A stretch of DNA of 54,721 nt from Hydrogenophaga sp. (GTDB taxonomy: Bacteria; Pseudomonadota; Gammaproteobacteria; Burkholderiales; Burkholderiaceae_C): the NCBI GenBank assembly GCA_021154985.1, contig JAJNQE010000156.1, forward strand, positions 1 through 54,721, in the 5' to 3' direction. The translations under genes were made by a program, and so were the position numbers. How positions within the stretch are numbered: position 1 is the first letter of the stretch; each line of letters begins with the position of its first letter. Below the pieces are notes generated by a model. It worked only from the letters and a program-made list of their open reading frames with translations, was not told the origin of the DNA and did no database searches. Positions 7,594 through 15,530 of the stretch are shown here, one piece after another.

Positions 7594-9845
7594 ACTCACA
7601 GCCGACCGGTTTTGGGGGCTGGCGGGTGGGGCAGTGGGTGCTCGCCATCGGCGCTGCCTTGCTGGTGACGCTGACGCCGCTGAGCTACATCCAGTGGAAA
7701 CAGTTCAACCTGATGCAGGACGTGGCGATCAACCAGGTCGACTCGGTCATGTGGCAGTCGTACCAGCTCGAGCGCGAACTCAGCCACCTGGCCTACGCGC
7801 TGCACAGCTCGCTGGATGAGGGCTCCGCCATCGATACCGACCACTTGACCGAACGCTACGAGGTGTTCGTCAGCCGCATCGCGCTGGTCACGGACATGCC
7901 GCGCAGCGATCTGCTCGACACCACGCCGGCCTACCGTGAAGCCCTCCGCCTGGTGAACGGCTTCGTGGCCCAGGCCGACCCGGTGTTCGCCGAACCGCAA
8001 GGTCTGCTGAAGCAGCGCGCGGCTCGGGAGTCGCTGATCGAGTCCGCTGAACAGCTGGAGCCGGCGCTGGGCGAGCTCACGCGCGAGGCCAACCGCGCCA
8101 CCGCAAGGTTTGTGGACGAGCGCAACACCCAGTTGCGCGAACAGGGCCACCTGGTGATCGCGCTGGCCGCGGTGCAGGCCGCCGTGCTGCTGCTCTTCGT
8201 GGTGCTGCTGGTGCGCCACCTGCGCCGCCAGGTGGCGCAATACAAAAACCTGCAACGCATCAGCCGCGAGCTGGCGGTGGCCAAAGACCAGGCAGAGGCG
8301 GCCAACCACGGCAAGAGCGTGTTTCTCGCCAACATGAGTCACGAGATCCGGACCCCGTTCCAGGGCGTGCTGGGCATGCTCAACCTGCTCGATGAAACCC
8401 AGCTCTCGGGCCAGCAGCGCGACTACGTGCAGACCGCCCGCGATTCGGCGCAACACCTGCTGGGCGTGCTCAACGACATCCTGGACGTCTCGACCATGGA
8501 GTCCGGAACGCTGCGCCTGGCGCCCGAGCCGGTGCGCCTGGGATCGCTGATGCAGGAGGTGGAAGGCGTGATGCGCGCCGCTGCGCGCGAGAAAGGCCTC
8601 GCGCTGCAGGTCAACACCGCCAGCGACCTGCCCGAATGGGTGATGGCCGATCCCACGCGCGTTCGCCAGATCCTCTTCAACCTGCTGGGCAATGCGGTGA
8701 AGTTCACCGACCACGGCAGCATCACCGCCCGCCTGTCCCGGCTCGAAGGCACACCCGCAGGCGTGTGCATCACCGTGCAGGACACCGGCATGGGCATGGA
8801 CGAGGCCACGGTGGCGCAGCTCTTCACCCGCTTCTACCAGGCCGACAACTCGGTGCGCCGGCGCATCGGCGGCAGCGGGCTGGGCCTGGAGATCTCCCGC
8901 AACCTGGCTGCCATGATGGGTGGCAGCATCCAGGTCCGCAGCGAGCCGGGCCAGGGTTCACTGTTCACGGTGCACCTGATCCTGCCCGAGACCGTAGCGC
9001 CTGCGCAGTCGGCACAGCCGGGCGACCCGGCCGCCCAGACGCGCCGCCTGCGGGTGCTGGTGGCCGAAGACCACCCGATCAACCTGAAGTACATGAACAT
9101 CCTGCTGGAACGCATGGGCCACGAGGCGGTGTTCTGCGAGAACGGACAGGAAGCCCTGCAGTTGCTGGCGCGCCAGCGCTTTGACGTGGTGCTGCTCGAC
9201 TACCACATGCCGGTGCTCGACGGCATGGCCACCACCGCGGCCATCAGGGCGCTGGACGGACCCAACCAGAACATCAAGGTGGTGCTGGTCACGGCCGACG
9301 TGGTGAACGACACGCGCAAGAAGGCGATGGATGTGGGCGTCAACGAGTTCGCCAGCAAACCGCTGCAATCACAAGACCTGCAGCGCGCGCTGCAGCGCTG
9401 CGGCCTGCTGGACACCGGCACGGTGCTGGTCAACGATCCCGATCCCCTGCCCGCCAACGCCCTGCCCGCAGCAGACGAGTTGAACGCCGGCGCCGCCGGA
9501 TTGATCGACACCGAGTCGTACACCGAGGTCGTGGCGATGATGCCGCCCGACACCATGGACGAATTGTTGGGCACGCTGTTTGACGCCCCGGACGGCAGCG
9601 TGCCGGTGTTGCTGGCCTCGCTGGCGGCGGGTGACGCCGCACAGATCGCCTACGACGCACACAAACTCAAGGGCACGGCCATGCTGCTGGGCTTTCGGGC
9701 GCTGGTGCGCACCGCAGCACAAATCGAGCGCCTGGCACCGGAAGACGACCCGGCGCTGCGGCGCGAGCTCGGCAACCAGCTGATGGTGGACATGGACCGA
9801 ACGCAACAGGCTTTGCTGCAGTTCGCCCCGGTGGTCGCCGCCTGA
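7590..9845 (+). CDS. Membrane hybrid sensor histidine kinase with receiver and Hpt domains
   Basis: A 751-residue inner-membrane kinase. TM1 is about residues 13-34, a helical periplasmic domain of about 150 residues follows, and TM2 is about 188-210. The HisKA domain has His251 in ANMSHEIRTP. The HATPase follows (LFNLLGNAVKFT; DTGMGM; GSGLGLEIS), then a receiver with Asp537 in VLLDYHMPVLDG, and a C-terminal Hpt with His691 in YDAHKLKG. This H-D-H layout normally relays to a separate response regulator, here unidentified; CheY-type receivers in the window are candidates. Translation is coupled to the SUOX-fold protein by a 4-base overlap, which suggests a shared periplasmic sensing complex. 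There is no HAMP motif I can recognise between TM2 and HisKA. Confidence 0.9.
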   Translation: MNSQPTGFGGWRVGQWVLAIGAALLVTLTPLSYIQWKQFNLMQDVAINQVDSVMWQSYQLERELSHLAYALHSSLDEGSAIDTDHLTERYEVFVSRIALVTDMPRSDLLDTTPAYREALRLVNGFVAQADPVFAEPQGLLKQRAARESLIESAEQLEPALGELTREANRATARFVDERNTQLREQGHLVIALAAVQAAVLLLFVVLLVRHLRRQVAQYKNLQRISRELAVAKDQAEAANHGKSVFLANMSHEIRTPFQGVLGMLNLLDETQLSGQQRDYVQTARDSAQHLLGVLNDILDVSTMESGTLRLAPEPVRLGSLMQEVEGVMRAAAREKGLALQVNTASDLPEWVMADPTRVRQILFNLLGNAVKFTDHGSITARLSRLEGTPAGVCITVQDTGMGMDEATVAQLFTRFYQADNSVRRRIGGSGLGLEISRNLAAMMGGSIQVRSEPGQGSLFTVHLILPETVAPAQSAQPGDPAAQTRRLRVLVAEDHPINLKYMNILLERMGHEAVFCENGQEALQLLARQRFDVVLLDYHMPVLDGMATTAAIRALDGPNQNIKVVLVTADVVNDTRKKAMDVGVNEFASKPLQSQDLQRALQRCGLLDTGTVLVNDPDPLPANALPAADELNAGAAGLIDTESYTEVVAMMPPDTMDELLGTLFDAPDGSVPVLLASLAAGDAAQIAYDAHKLKGTAMLLGFRALVRTAAQIERLAPEDDPALRRELGNQLMVDMDRTQQALLQFAPVVAA

Positions 9846-10073
9846 CGGCCACCGGCCGCCGCGCGTTCGATGCCGCGCACCAGACGACGAAGGGTCATCA
9901 AGTTGGGAAACGGCCGGTCGACATTTCAAACAACCATCGATACACCGGTATCTGGCACGCAAACCCTTGATTCATTGAGGCTTTGAGCGACCCGGGGCCG
10001 CAGGATGATCTGGCGAGGCACTTGAGGAAGTTGCCGACCGGGGCAACCCGGGACCACCCAACAAGGATCGTCC

Positions 10074-11624
10074 ATGTCCACCCGCACATCGCTCGCCCAA
10101 CGCTTGTTTCTGATCAACAGCACGCTGATCGGTCTGTTGATCATCTTGTCCCTCACGGTCTGGTTCATGCTTGATCGCGTCAGGTTGTCGGCCGACGAGA
10201 TCAACAACACCAACGTGCCGCAGCTCCAGCGGATCGCCGAGCTCGAACTCAATGTGACCCGCGCCTCGCTGCAGCTGCGCCACGCCATCCTCTCGCGCAA
10301 CCCGCAAGAGATGCAGGCCGCGCTGGACGACGTGAGCGCCAAAAAGGCCCTGCTGACCGAACGCCTGGCCGAGTTTGGCCAGGGCATGACCTCCGAAGAC
10401 GGCCAACGTGCGTTCGCACCACTCCCCGCCCTGATGGACGAGTTCTGGAAGCAAGGTTCGGCCAACGTCGCGCTGATCCAGGCCGGTCAGAAGGAAGAAG
10501 CCTTCGCCTTCCTGGTCGACAAGACAATCCCCGCGCGCAACGCCTTGCTGGCACCGCTGGCCCAGGAGAAACAGCGACAGGGCAAGGAACTGCTGACGGA
10601 CATGGGCGATGTGCAGTCCTTTTCGGAGTTTGTGCGCAACGTGGTCGTCGCAGCGGTGCTGGTGGTCGCCCTGGGCCTGGTCGGCATGTCCATCTACCTG
10701 AAAAAGGTCACACAGCAACTCGGCGCCGATCCCGACCAGCTCAAACGCGTGGCCGAATCGGTGGCGCAGGGCGACCTGAGCGTGGACATCGACCTGAAGC
10801 CGGGCGACACCAACAGCGCCATGGCGGCTTTGCACACCATGACCCAGCGGCTGGCGCAATCGGTGAGCCGGGTGCGCGAAGGGGCCGAGGGCGTGTCCAA
10901 CGCCAGCTCGGAAATCGCCTCGGGCAACGCCGACCTCTCGGGCCGCACCGAGAGCCAGGCCAGCGCGCTGGAGCAGACCTCCGCGTCGATGGAGGAGCTC
11001 GGATCCACCGTGCGGCAAAACGCCGACAACGCCCGCGCCGCCAACCAGCTCGCGCAATCGGCCTCGATGCTGGCCACCCAGGGCGGTGAGGTGGTGAACG
11101 AGGTGGTCGCCACCATGAAGGACATCAACGACAGCAGCCAGAAGATCGCCGAGATCATCGGCGTGATCGACGGCATCGCCTTCCAGACCAACATCCTCGC
11201 GCTCAATGCGGCGGTGGAGGCGGCTCGCGCCGGCGAGCAGGGTCGGGGTTTTGCCGTGGTGGCCGGTGAGGTGCGCAACCTCGCCCAGCGCAGCGCCGAG
11301 GCAGCCAAGCAGATCAAGGGGCTGATCTCCACCAGCGCCGAGCGCGTGGGCCAGGGCAGCGCCCTGGTGGACCGCGCCGGTGTGACCATGACCGAGGTCG
11401 TGGCCGCGATACGGCGCGTCACATCGATCATGGAAGAGATCAGCAACGCCAGCGCCGAACAAAGCGCCGGTGTCGGTCAGGTGGGCGAAGCCGTGACCCA
11501 GATGGACCAGGCCACGCAGCAGAACGCCGCACTGGTGGAAGAAATGGCAGCCGCCGCCACCAGCCTTCGCACGCAATCGGCCGACCTGGTGAGCGCGGTG
11601 GCGGTGTTCAAGCTGCGGGGCTGA
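10074..11624 (+). CDS. Methyl-accepting chemotaxis protein (4-helix-bundle sensor)
   Basis: A 516-residue chemoreceptor. TM1 is at about 12-33, then a periplasmic four-helix-bundle domain of about 150 residues, TM2 at about 188-208 (VVVAAVLVVALGLVGMSIYL), a short HAMP-like segment, and the cytoplasmic signalling domain. The conserved hairpin tip is intact (IAFQTNILALNAAVEAARAGEQGRGFAVVAGEVR cut here into overlapping motifs), which would bind CheA and CheW. The protein ends KLRG, so it lacks the CheR/CheB-tethering pentapeptide. AAGGA precedes the ATG. It lies 228 bases after the hybrid kinase with its own leader, so it is probably a separate transcript. The ligand cannot be predicted. Confidence 0.93.
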   Translation: MSTRTSLAQRLFLINSTLIGLLIILSLTVWFMLDRVRLSADEINNTNVPQLQRIAELELNVTRASLQLRHAILSRNPQEMQAALDDVSAKKALLTERLAEFGQGMTSEDGQRAFAPLPALMDEFWKQGSANVALIQAGQKEEAFAFLVDKTIPARNALLAPLAQEKQRQGKELLTDMGDVQSFSEFVRNVVVAAVLVVALGLVGMSIYLKKVTQQLGADPDQLKRVAESVAQGDLSVDIDLKPGDTNSAMAALHTMTQRLAQSVSRVREGAEGVSNASSEIASGNADLSGRTESQASALEQTSASMEELGSTVRQNADNARAANQLAQSASMLATQGGEVVNEVVATMKDINDSSQKIAEIIGVIDGIAFQTNILALNAAVEAARAGEQGRGFAVVAGEVRNLAQRSAEAAKQIKGLISTSAERVGQGSALVDRAGVTMTEVVAAIRRVTSIMEEISNASAEQSAGVGQVGEAVTQMDQATQQNAALVEEMAAAATSLRTQSADLVSAVAVFKLRG

Positions 11625-11635
11625 GGAAAAGCCCC
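11617..11635. terminator. Weak hairpin at a convergent gene junction
   Basis: GGGGCT (11617-11622) can pair with AGCCCC (11630-11635) across the stop of the chemoreceptor gene, just before the end of the opposing gene at 11675. There is no T-run, so terminator function is uncertain. Confidence 0.25.
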
Positions 11636-11674
11636 CACGCTCCGCCGCTTCGCGAGTCGCCGCTGAAACCGGCC

Positions 11675-12364
11675 CTAGACCTTTTCGCTCAGCAGCGTGC
11701 CCGCTTCCAGCGGTGCCAGGCTGCTCTGGCCGTTCTCGTCATAGGCAATCACTTCGCCGCCAGGCACCTCGGGCACTGCCTCCAGCGCGGCTTCTTCGGC
11801 GCTCTGCGGCATCACCGGCCAGGGCATGTTTTCCGCTGCAGCCTGCTCGGGCTGGGCCCCTGACTTCGCGCCAGGCAACAGACGGCGTTGCATGGTGGAC
11901 GCGGCCACCGCCGAGAGGTCGGGCGCGGTGTCGCTCTGGTTGCCGGGCAGGGCCTCGCCCTTGGACTCCAGCCCCAGGGCCTGCTCCACCACCGCAGCGC
12001 TGGCCGCCCACATGCTGGTCAGCACCTCCTGCAAGCGGTCCATGGCCTTGCGGTGGCTCGCCTTGTCGGCTTCGGCTTTTTTGATCGCTTGCTCGGCGCG
12101 TTGCGCTGCGGCTTCCTGCCGCGCGTGGGCGCTGGCCTGCGGCTCGGAAGCCCCGGGCCGCGTGGGCTGCGGTGTTGCCACGCTGCTTTCTTCGTCCACC
12201 GGCGCCCGCGTTCGGCGCGCCTCGCGGCGGGCCTCCAGCTCGTCCTGCGCTTCACGCCCACCCGACTTCACCGGCTGAATCGCGGGCGCGGCCCCCACCG
12301 GCGCCACAGCGGCAGACGGCGGCGCAGGCCAGGACACGGGGCTGGTGGTGGAGATGTTGATCAT
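11675..12364 (-). CDS. Hypothetical Ala/Pro/Glu-rich protein
   Basis: I do not recognise this 229-residue protein. It has no signal peptide or membrane segment. The N-terminal third is low-complexity (Ala, Pro, Ser). A charged segment rich in Arg/Glu/Gln (about residues 40-110, including RREARRTRAP and AEQAIKKAEADKASHRKAMD) looks like a coiled coil, and a second Ala/Glu-rich part ends in GTLLSEKV. It converges on the chemoreceptor gene and diverges from the LRR-like gene at 12577; the 212-base gap between the two starts may hold promoters for both. Its surroundings suggest a motility or chemotaxis accessory role, but nothing in the sequence proves it. Confidence 0.6.
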   Translation of the reverse strand: MINISTTSPVSWPAPPSAAVAPVGAAPAIQPVKSGGREAQDELEARREARRTRAPVDEESSVATPQPTRPGASEPQASAHARQEAAAQRAEQAIKKAEADKASHRKAMDRLQEVLTSMWAASAAVVEQALGLESKGEALPGNQSDTAPDLSAVAASTMQRRLLPGAKSGAQPEQAAAENMPWPVMPQSAEEAALEAVPEVPGGEVIAYDENGQSSLAPLEAGTLLSEKV

Positions 12365-12576
12365 GGCGGACCTCTCAAAGGGCCACCGGGCGAAAACATG
12401 CCCGGTGTTCTTGGCTCTCTATCGGCGCGCTTGAGGCGGACTTGAGCATTCTTTTCAACCCCTGTCCGCCCCCTGTCAGCGCCCTGCGGCTCACACCCTG
12501 GGCTCGATCGCCGAGGGGCAGGAACCACCGCCCTGCTCGCACGGGTCCAACGCAGCCCACACCCACGAAAGCCACT

Positions 12577-13974
12577 GTGAAACGCTCCGACGGCACCGCC
12601 CAAGCCCCCCACGACCGCCGCGCCCTGCTGCGCCACCACGACCCCGAGCTGCTGGAAGATCCAGCGGTCGTGGCCTTTCTCGACGGTGCCGAGCTCCCAC
12701 CGGGCAAGTACCGATCGCTCGAACGCAAATTTGTGCTGGCCAACGAGCCCGAGCTGCTGCTGGACCTCATCGGCCTGATGGGTGCCAGCGAAGTGATGCT
12801 CAGTGGCGCCTACGACATCGCAGACGCCATGCCTCCGCTGCCCGACGGCCTGTTCGAGTTTTTCGCAGAACACATCAACGAGGTGCCCTGCGTCACGTCG
12901 TTTTCGGTCACCGAGGCGGTGCTGACCGCACAGGCCTGCGCCAAGCTCCAGGCCAGCCTCATCGCCCACGGCTGCGAGCTGACCGAACTGGGCTTTGTGA
13001 ATTGCAGCTTTGCCGACGCCCACGTCACCTTCATCGCCGATGCGCCCACCATCGACGAATTCACCTGGTCCAACGAATACGACCAGGCACCCCACTACCC
13101 CGAGCTGGACCGCGTTCTGCCCGCACTGGCCAACTGGAAGCAACTCGACAGCGCCACCCTGAGGAGCATCGGTGCACCACTGAACTACACCGCCATCACC
13201 ACCACGCTGCTGGCCAACCCCCGCATCACGGCGCTGGACCTGCACTGCGACACACCACCGGCAACGCTGCCCGGCGCCGGGCAGCCCGCGCCCGGCAACC
13301 CGGTCACCCTGTTTGAAGCCCTGCGGGGCAACCGCACCGGCCTCACCCAGCTGAACTTTCAGGTCGCTGTGCCCGACAACCCCGACTTCGCCGAGTTCTG
13401 CCTGCAGTGCGTGGCCCACGCCATGGCCGAAAACACCACGCTGCAGACGCTGGAGCTGCCCGGTATCGCAATGTGCAGCGATGCCTCCCGGGAGAACTTC
13501 GAAGAACGCCTTCAACGCAACCGGTCGATCACCGCCCTCGGGCCGCTTCATGCGTTCACCCGACCCATGAACCTGTGCATCGAGGCCAATGCCCGGCGGC
13601 ACCTCTGGTTCTCAAAAGACTTCATCCGCGGGGCCATGGGCGAATTCATGCGCCTCAAAGGCGCGCCCAGGGAAGTGGGCGCTCGGGTGGCGCGTTATTT
13701 GTACTCAACGCCCTACGAGCAGACGTACTGCGGCGCCATCGTCGCCCTGCTGTGCAAGGCCACGCAGGCGGGTGGCGTGCAGGTGCGCAGCGCCGGGTTG
13801 CGAGAGGCGATCCGGGAGCTCATGCGGTCCAACGACCAGCACGGCTGCCTGGAGCTGATGGCTTCGCTGAGCCCGGCCGGCATGGGCCTGCTGCCAGCCG
13901 ACAAAACGACCGTGGTGCATTTCGCAACCTCCACCAACCGCCTCAACTTCCTGCCCGCTGGCTACGCGGGCTGA
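12577..13974 (+). CDS. Leucine-rich-repeat-like protein, paralogue A
   Basis: An unnamed soluble protein. I choose the GTG at 12577 (465 residues) over the upstream ATG at 12442. From there the length equals that of the next gene exactly, homology to that gene begins near this point (DRRALLRHH versus NRRALIMNH), and the bases just upstream (CCACGAAAGCCA) resemble those upstream of the neighbour (CCAACCAAAGCCA). The middle holds irregular ribonuclease-inhibitor-type repeats (NPRITALDLHCD, NRTGLTQLNFQV, NTTLQTLELPGI). The C-terminal 130 residues are helical, contain the conserved HLWFSKDFI and YCGAIVALLCKAT, and end RLNFLPAGYAG. There is no signal peptide. LRR proteins commonly bind other proteins; some are secreted effectors, but no secretion system is in view. 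Confidence 0.7.
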   Translation: MKRSDGTAQAPHDRRALLRHHDPELLEDPAVVAFLDGAELPPGKYRSLERKFVLANEPELLLDLIGLMGASEVMLSGAYDIADAMPPLPDGLFEFFAEHINEVPCVTSFSVTEAVLTAQACAKLQASLIAHGCELTELGFVNCSFADAHVTFIADAPTIDEFTWSNEYDQAPHYPELDRVLPALANWKQLDSATLRSIGAPLNYTAITTTLLANPRITALDLHCDTPPATLPGAGQPAPGNPVTLFEALRGNRTGLTQLNFQVAVPDNPDFAEFCLQCVAHAMAENTTLQTLELPGIAMCSDASRENFEERLQRNRSITALGPLHAFTRPMNLCIEANARRHLWFSKDFIRGAMGEFMRLKGAPREVGARVARYLYSTPYEQTYCGAIVALLCKATQAGGVQVRSAGLREAIRELMRSNDQHGCLELMASLSPAGMGLLPADKTTVVHFATSTNRLNFLPAGYAG

Positions 13975-13975
13975 T

Positions 13976-14002
13976 CCCACCCCCACCCCCACCCCCACCC
14001 CC
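13976..14002. repeat. Short tandem C5A tract (G-quadruplex-prone on the minus strand)
   Basis: One C3 run and four C5 runs, each separated by a single A, fill the 45-base gap between the two paralogues. The minus strand has four G5 runs with one-base loops, a textbook parallel G-quadruplex pattern. The period is six bases, so slippage would change spacing upstream of the next ATG without touching a reading frame. Confidence 0.85.
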
Positions 14003-14019
14003 AACCAAAGCCAACGACC

Positions 14020-15417
14020 ATGAACCAGACCAACCCAGGCACAGGCCAGCCTCCCAAGACCAATCGCCGCGCGCTGATCATGAACCACCAGCCCCTTCTG
14101 AACGATCCGGAAGTGGTGGCCTTTCTGGACAACCACTGGACGGCCGATGACGAACAGCACTCGCTGGAAAAGAAGCTGATTCGCGCCAACGAACCGGCCC
14201 TGCTGCTGGAGCTCGCGCGCACGACAGAGTGCGACAGCCTCCAACTCAACACCGCCCTGGACGGCGAGGCCGATCTGCCCTCGCTGCCGGAAGGCCTGCT
14301 CGAGTACCTGGCCGAACACATCAACCTCGCCCCCAGCGTGATGGCGCTCCAGGTCGCGGATGCCCACCTGACAGCCGCCGCCTGCACCCACCTTCAGAAC
14401 ACCTTGAAGGCGCCCGGGTGCCATCTCTTCGCCTTGACGTTCATCAACTGCCGCTTTGCGGACGCCGGAGTGCAATTTCCCACGCTCGCACCGACGATCA
14501 CCGAGTTGCACTGGGGCGACGACCACGAGTTCGAGCCCGGCGCCGCCATGGACCAATGCCTGCCCTCGCTGGCGGGCTGGCAAAGCCTCTCGTACGTCAG
14601 CCTGCTCACGATGGGCGCTCCCATGAATTTCGCCAACATCGGCCAGCTGCTGCTGGCCAACCACAACATCGAAAGCCTGCACGTGATTTCGGACGTGGCG
14701 CCCGTGGCGCCTGGTCAACCGGGGTTCCTGCCCCAACACGAACCCGCAGCCTTGCTGGATCTCATCGGCGCCAACCGGACCGCGTTGAAACAACTCTGGT
14801 TCAAGGTGACGGACACCCACGACACCCAGTTCAACGACCGTTGCCTGCGGTCCATTGCCGGGTGCCTCTTCACCAACACGACGCTGAATATGCTGGAGGT
14901 GCCGGGTTTCACCATGTGCACGCCGGCCGCACAGCGTCGGTTCGACAACGCCCTGAATCGCAACCACGCGCTCATTGAGCTGGGACCCCTGGACGTGTTT
15001 GGCGACCTGCCCCCCGCACCCGTGCGCAGAAACCGGTGGCAGCATTTCTGGTTCACCACCGACTTCATCCTGGGAGCCGCTCAAGCCCTGATGCAGTTGG
15101 CAGGGGGCATCAAGGACGCGGGCGCGCTGGTGGCCAGCCACCTCGCACCCACAGCGGCGGAGCGCGCCTACTGCGGTGCCACCATGGCGCTGGTGTGCAA
15201 GGCCACCCACCAGGGGGCGGTCGCATTGCGCAGCGCGGTTCTCCGCGAAGCGATCAAGAGCCACATCAGGGCCGGGGATCATGAGCGATGCCAGGCCCTG
15301 GTGCACGACCTGATCGGCGCCCAACTGAGCCTGCTGCCGGCGGACCACCGGGCGATCGTTCGTTGCGCCACCGCCCTTGGCCGCCTCAACTTTCTGCCGG
15401 CGGGCTTCGCAGGCTGA
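14020..15417 (+). CDS. Leucine-rich-repeat-like protein, paralogue B
   Basis: 465 residues, same length as paralogue A and homologous end to end (PEVVAFLDNHW versus PAVVAFLDGAE; LPEGLLEYLAEHIN versus LPDGLFEFFAEHIN; ending RLNFLPAGFAG versus RLNFLPAGYAG). The repeats are again irregular LRRs (NHNIESLHVISDV, NRTALKQLWFKV, NTTLNMLEVPGF). There is no signal peptide, membrane helix or catalytic motif. The pair clearly arose by tandem duplication and has diverged considerably, including the central part. The start ATG lacks a good Shine-Dalgarno; a C-rich tract occupies that position. Its function is unknown, and the gene lies between two chemoreceptor genes. Confidence 0.75.
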   Translation: MNQTNPGTGQPPKTNRRALIMNHQPLLNDPEVVAFLDNHWTADDEQHSLEKKLIRANEPALLLELARTTECDSLQLNTALDGEADLPSLPEGLLEYLAEHINLAPSVMALQVADAHLTAAACTHLQNTLKAPGCHLFALTFINCRFADAGVQFPTLAPTITELHWGDDHEFEPGAAMDQCLPSLAGWQSLSYVSLLTMGAPMNFANIGQLLLANHNIESLHVISDVAPVAPGQPGFLPQHEPAALLDLIGANRTALKQLWFKVTDTHDTQFNDRCLRSIAGCLFTNTTLNMLEVPGFTMCTPAAQRRFDNALNRNHALIELGPLDVFGDLPPAPVRRNRWQHFWFTTDFILGAAQALMQLAGGIKDAGALVASHLAPTAAERAYCGATMALVCKATHQGAVALRSAVLREAIKSHIRAGDHERCQALVHDLIGAQLSLLPADHRAIVRCATALGRLNFLPAGFAG

Positions 15418-15430
15418 GCGTTTAAGCCCT

Positions 15431-15456
15431 TCAGAATTTGTGGTTATTGCCGATGC
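15431..15456 (+). promoter_or_regulatory. Candidate sigma-28 promoter upstream of the PAS chemoreceptor
   Basis: TCAGAATT begins at 15431 and GCCGATGC is at 15449-15456, with spacing one base shorter than at the two sites upstream of cheY. It ends 74 bases before the ATG chosen at 15531. Chemoreceptors are typical sigma-28 targets. Confidence 0.4.
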
Positions 15457-15530
15457 TGGAGGTGTACGGCGCCAAACACGGCACTTCGCGGTGCCTGGCG
15501 CCACATCGCCAACGCACCTGCGAGAGCCCC

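Noticed and set aside
9846..10073. A sigma-28 promoter before the 4HB receptor
   Set aside because: ATCGATAC and CCGGTATC are near matches, but no -35 at suitable spacing was found.
12442..12576. Upstream 45-codon extension of the first LRR-like protein from the ATG at 12442
   Set aside because: Pro/Arg-rich composition, no counterpart in the paralogue, and the GTG at 12577 gives exactly equal lengths.
13976..14002. C-rich repeats as a CRISPR array
   Set aside because: A six-base tandem tract with one-base spacers; there are no unique spacers and no cas genes.
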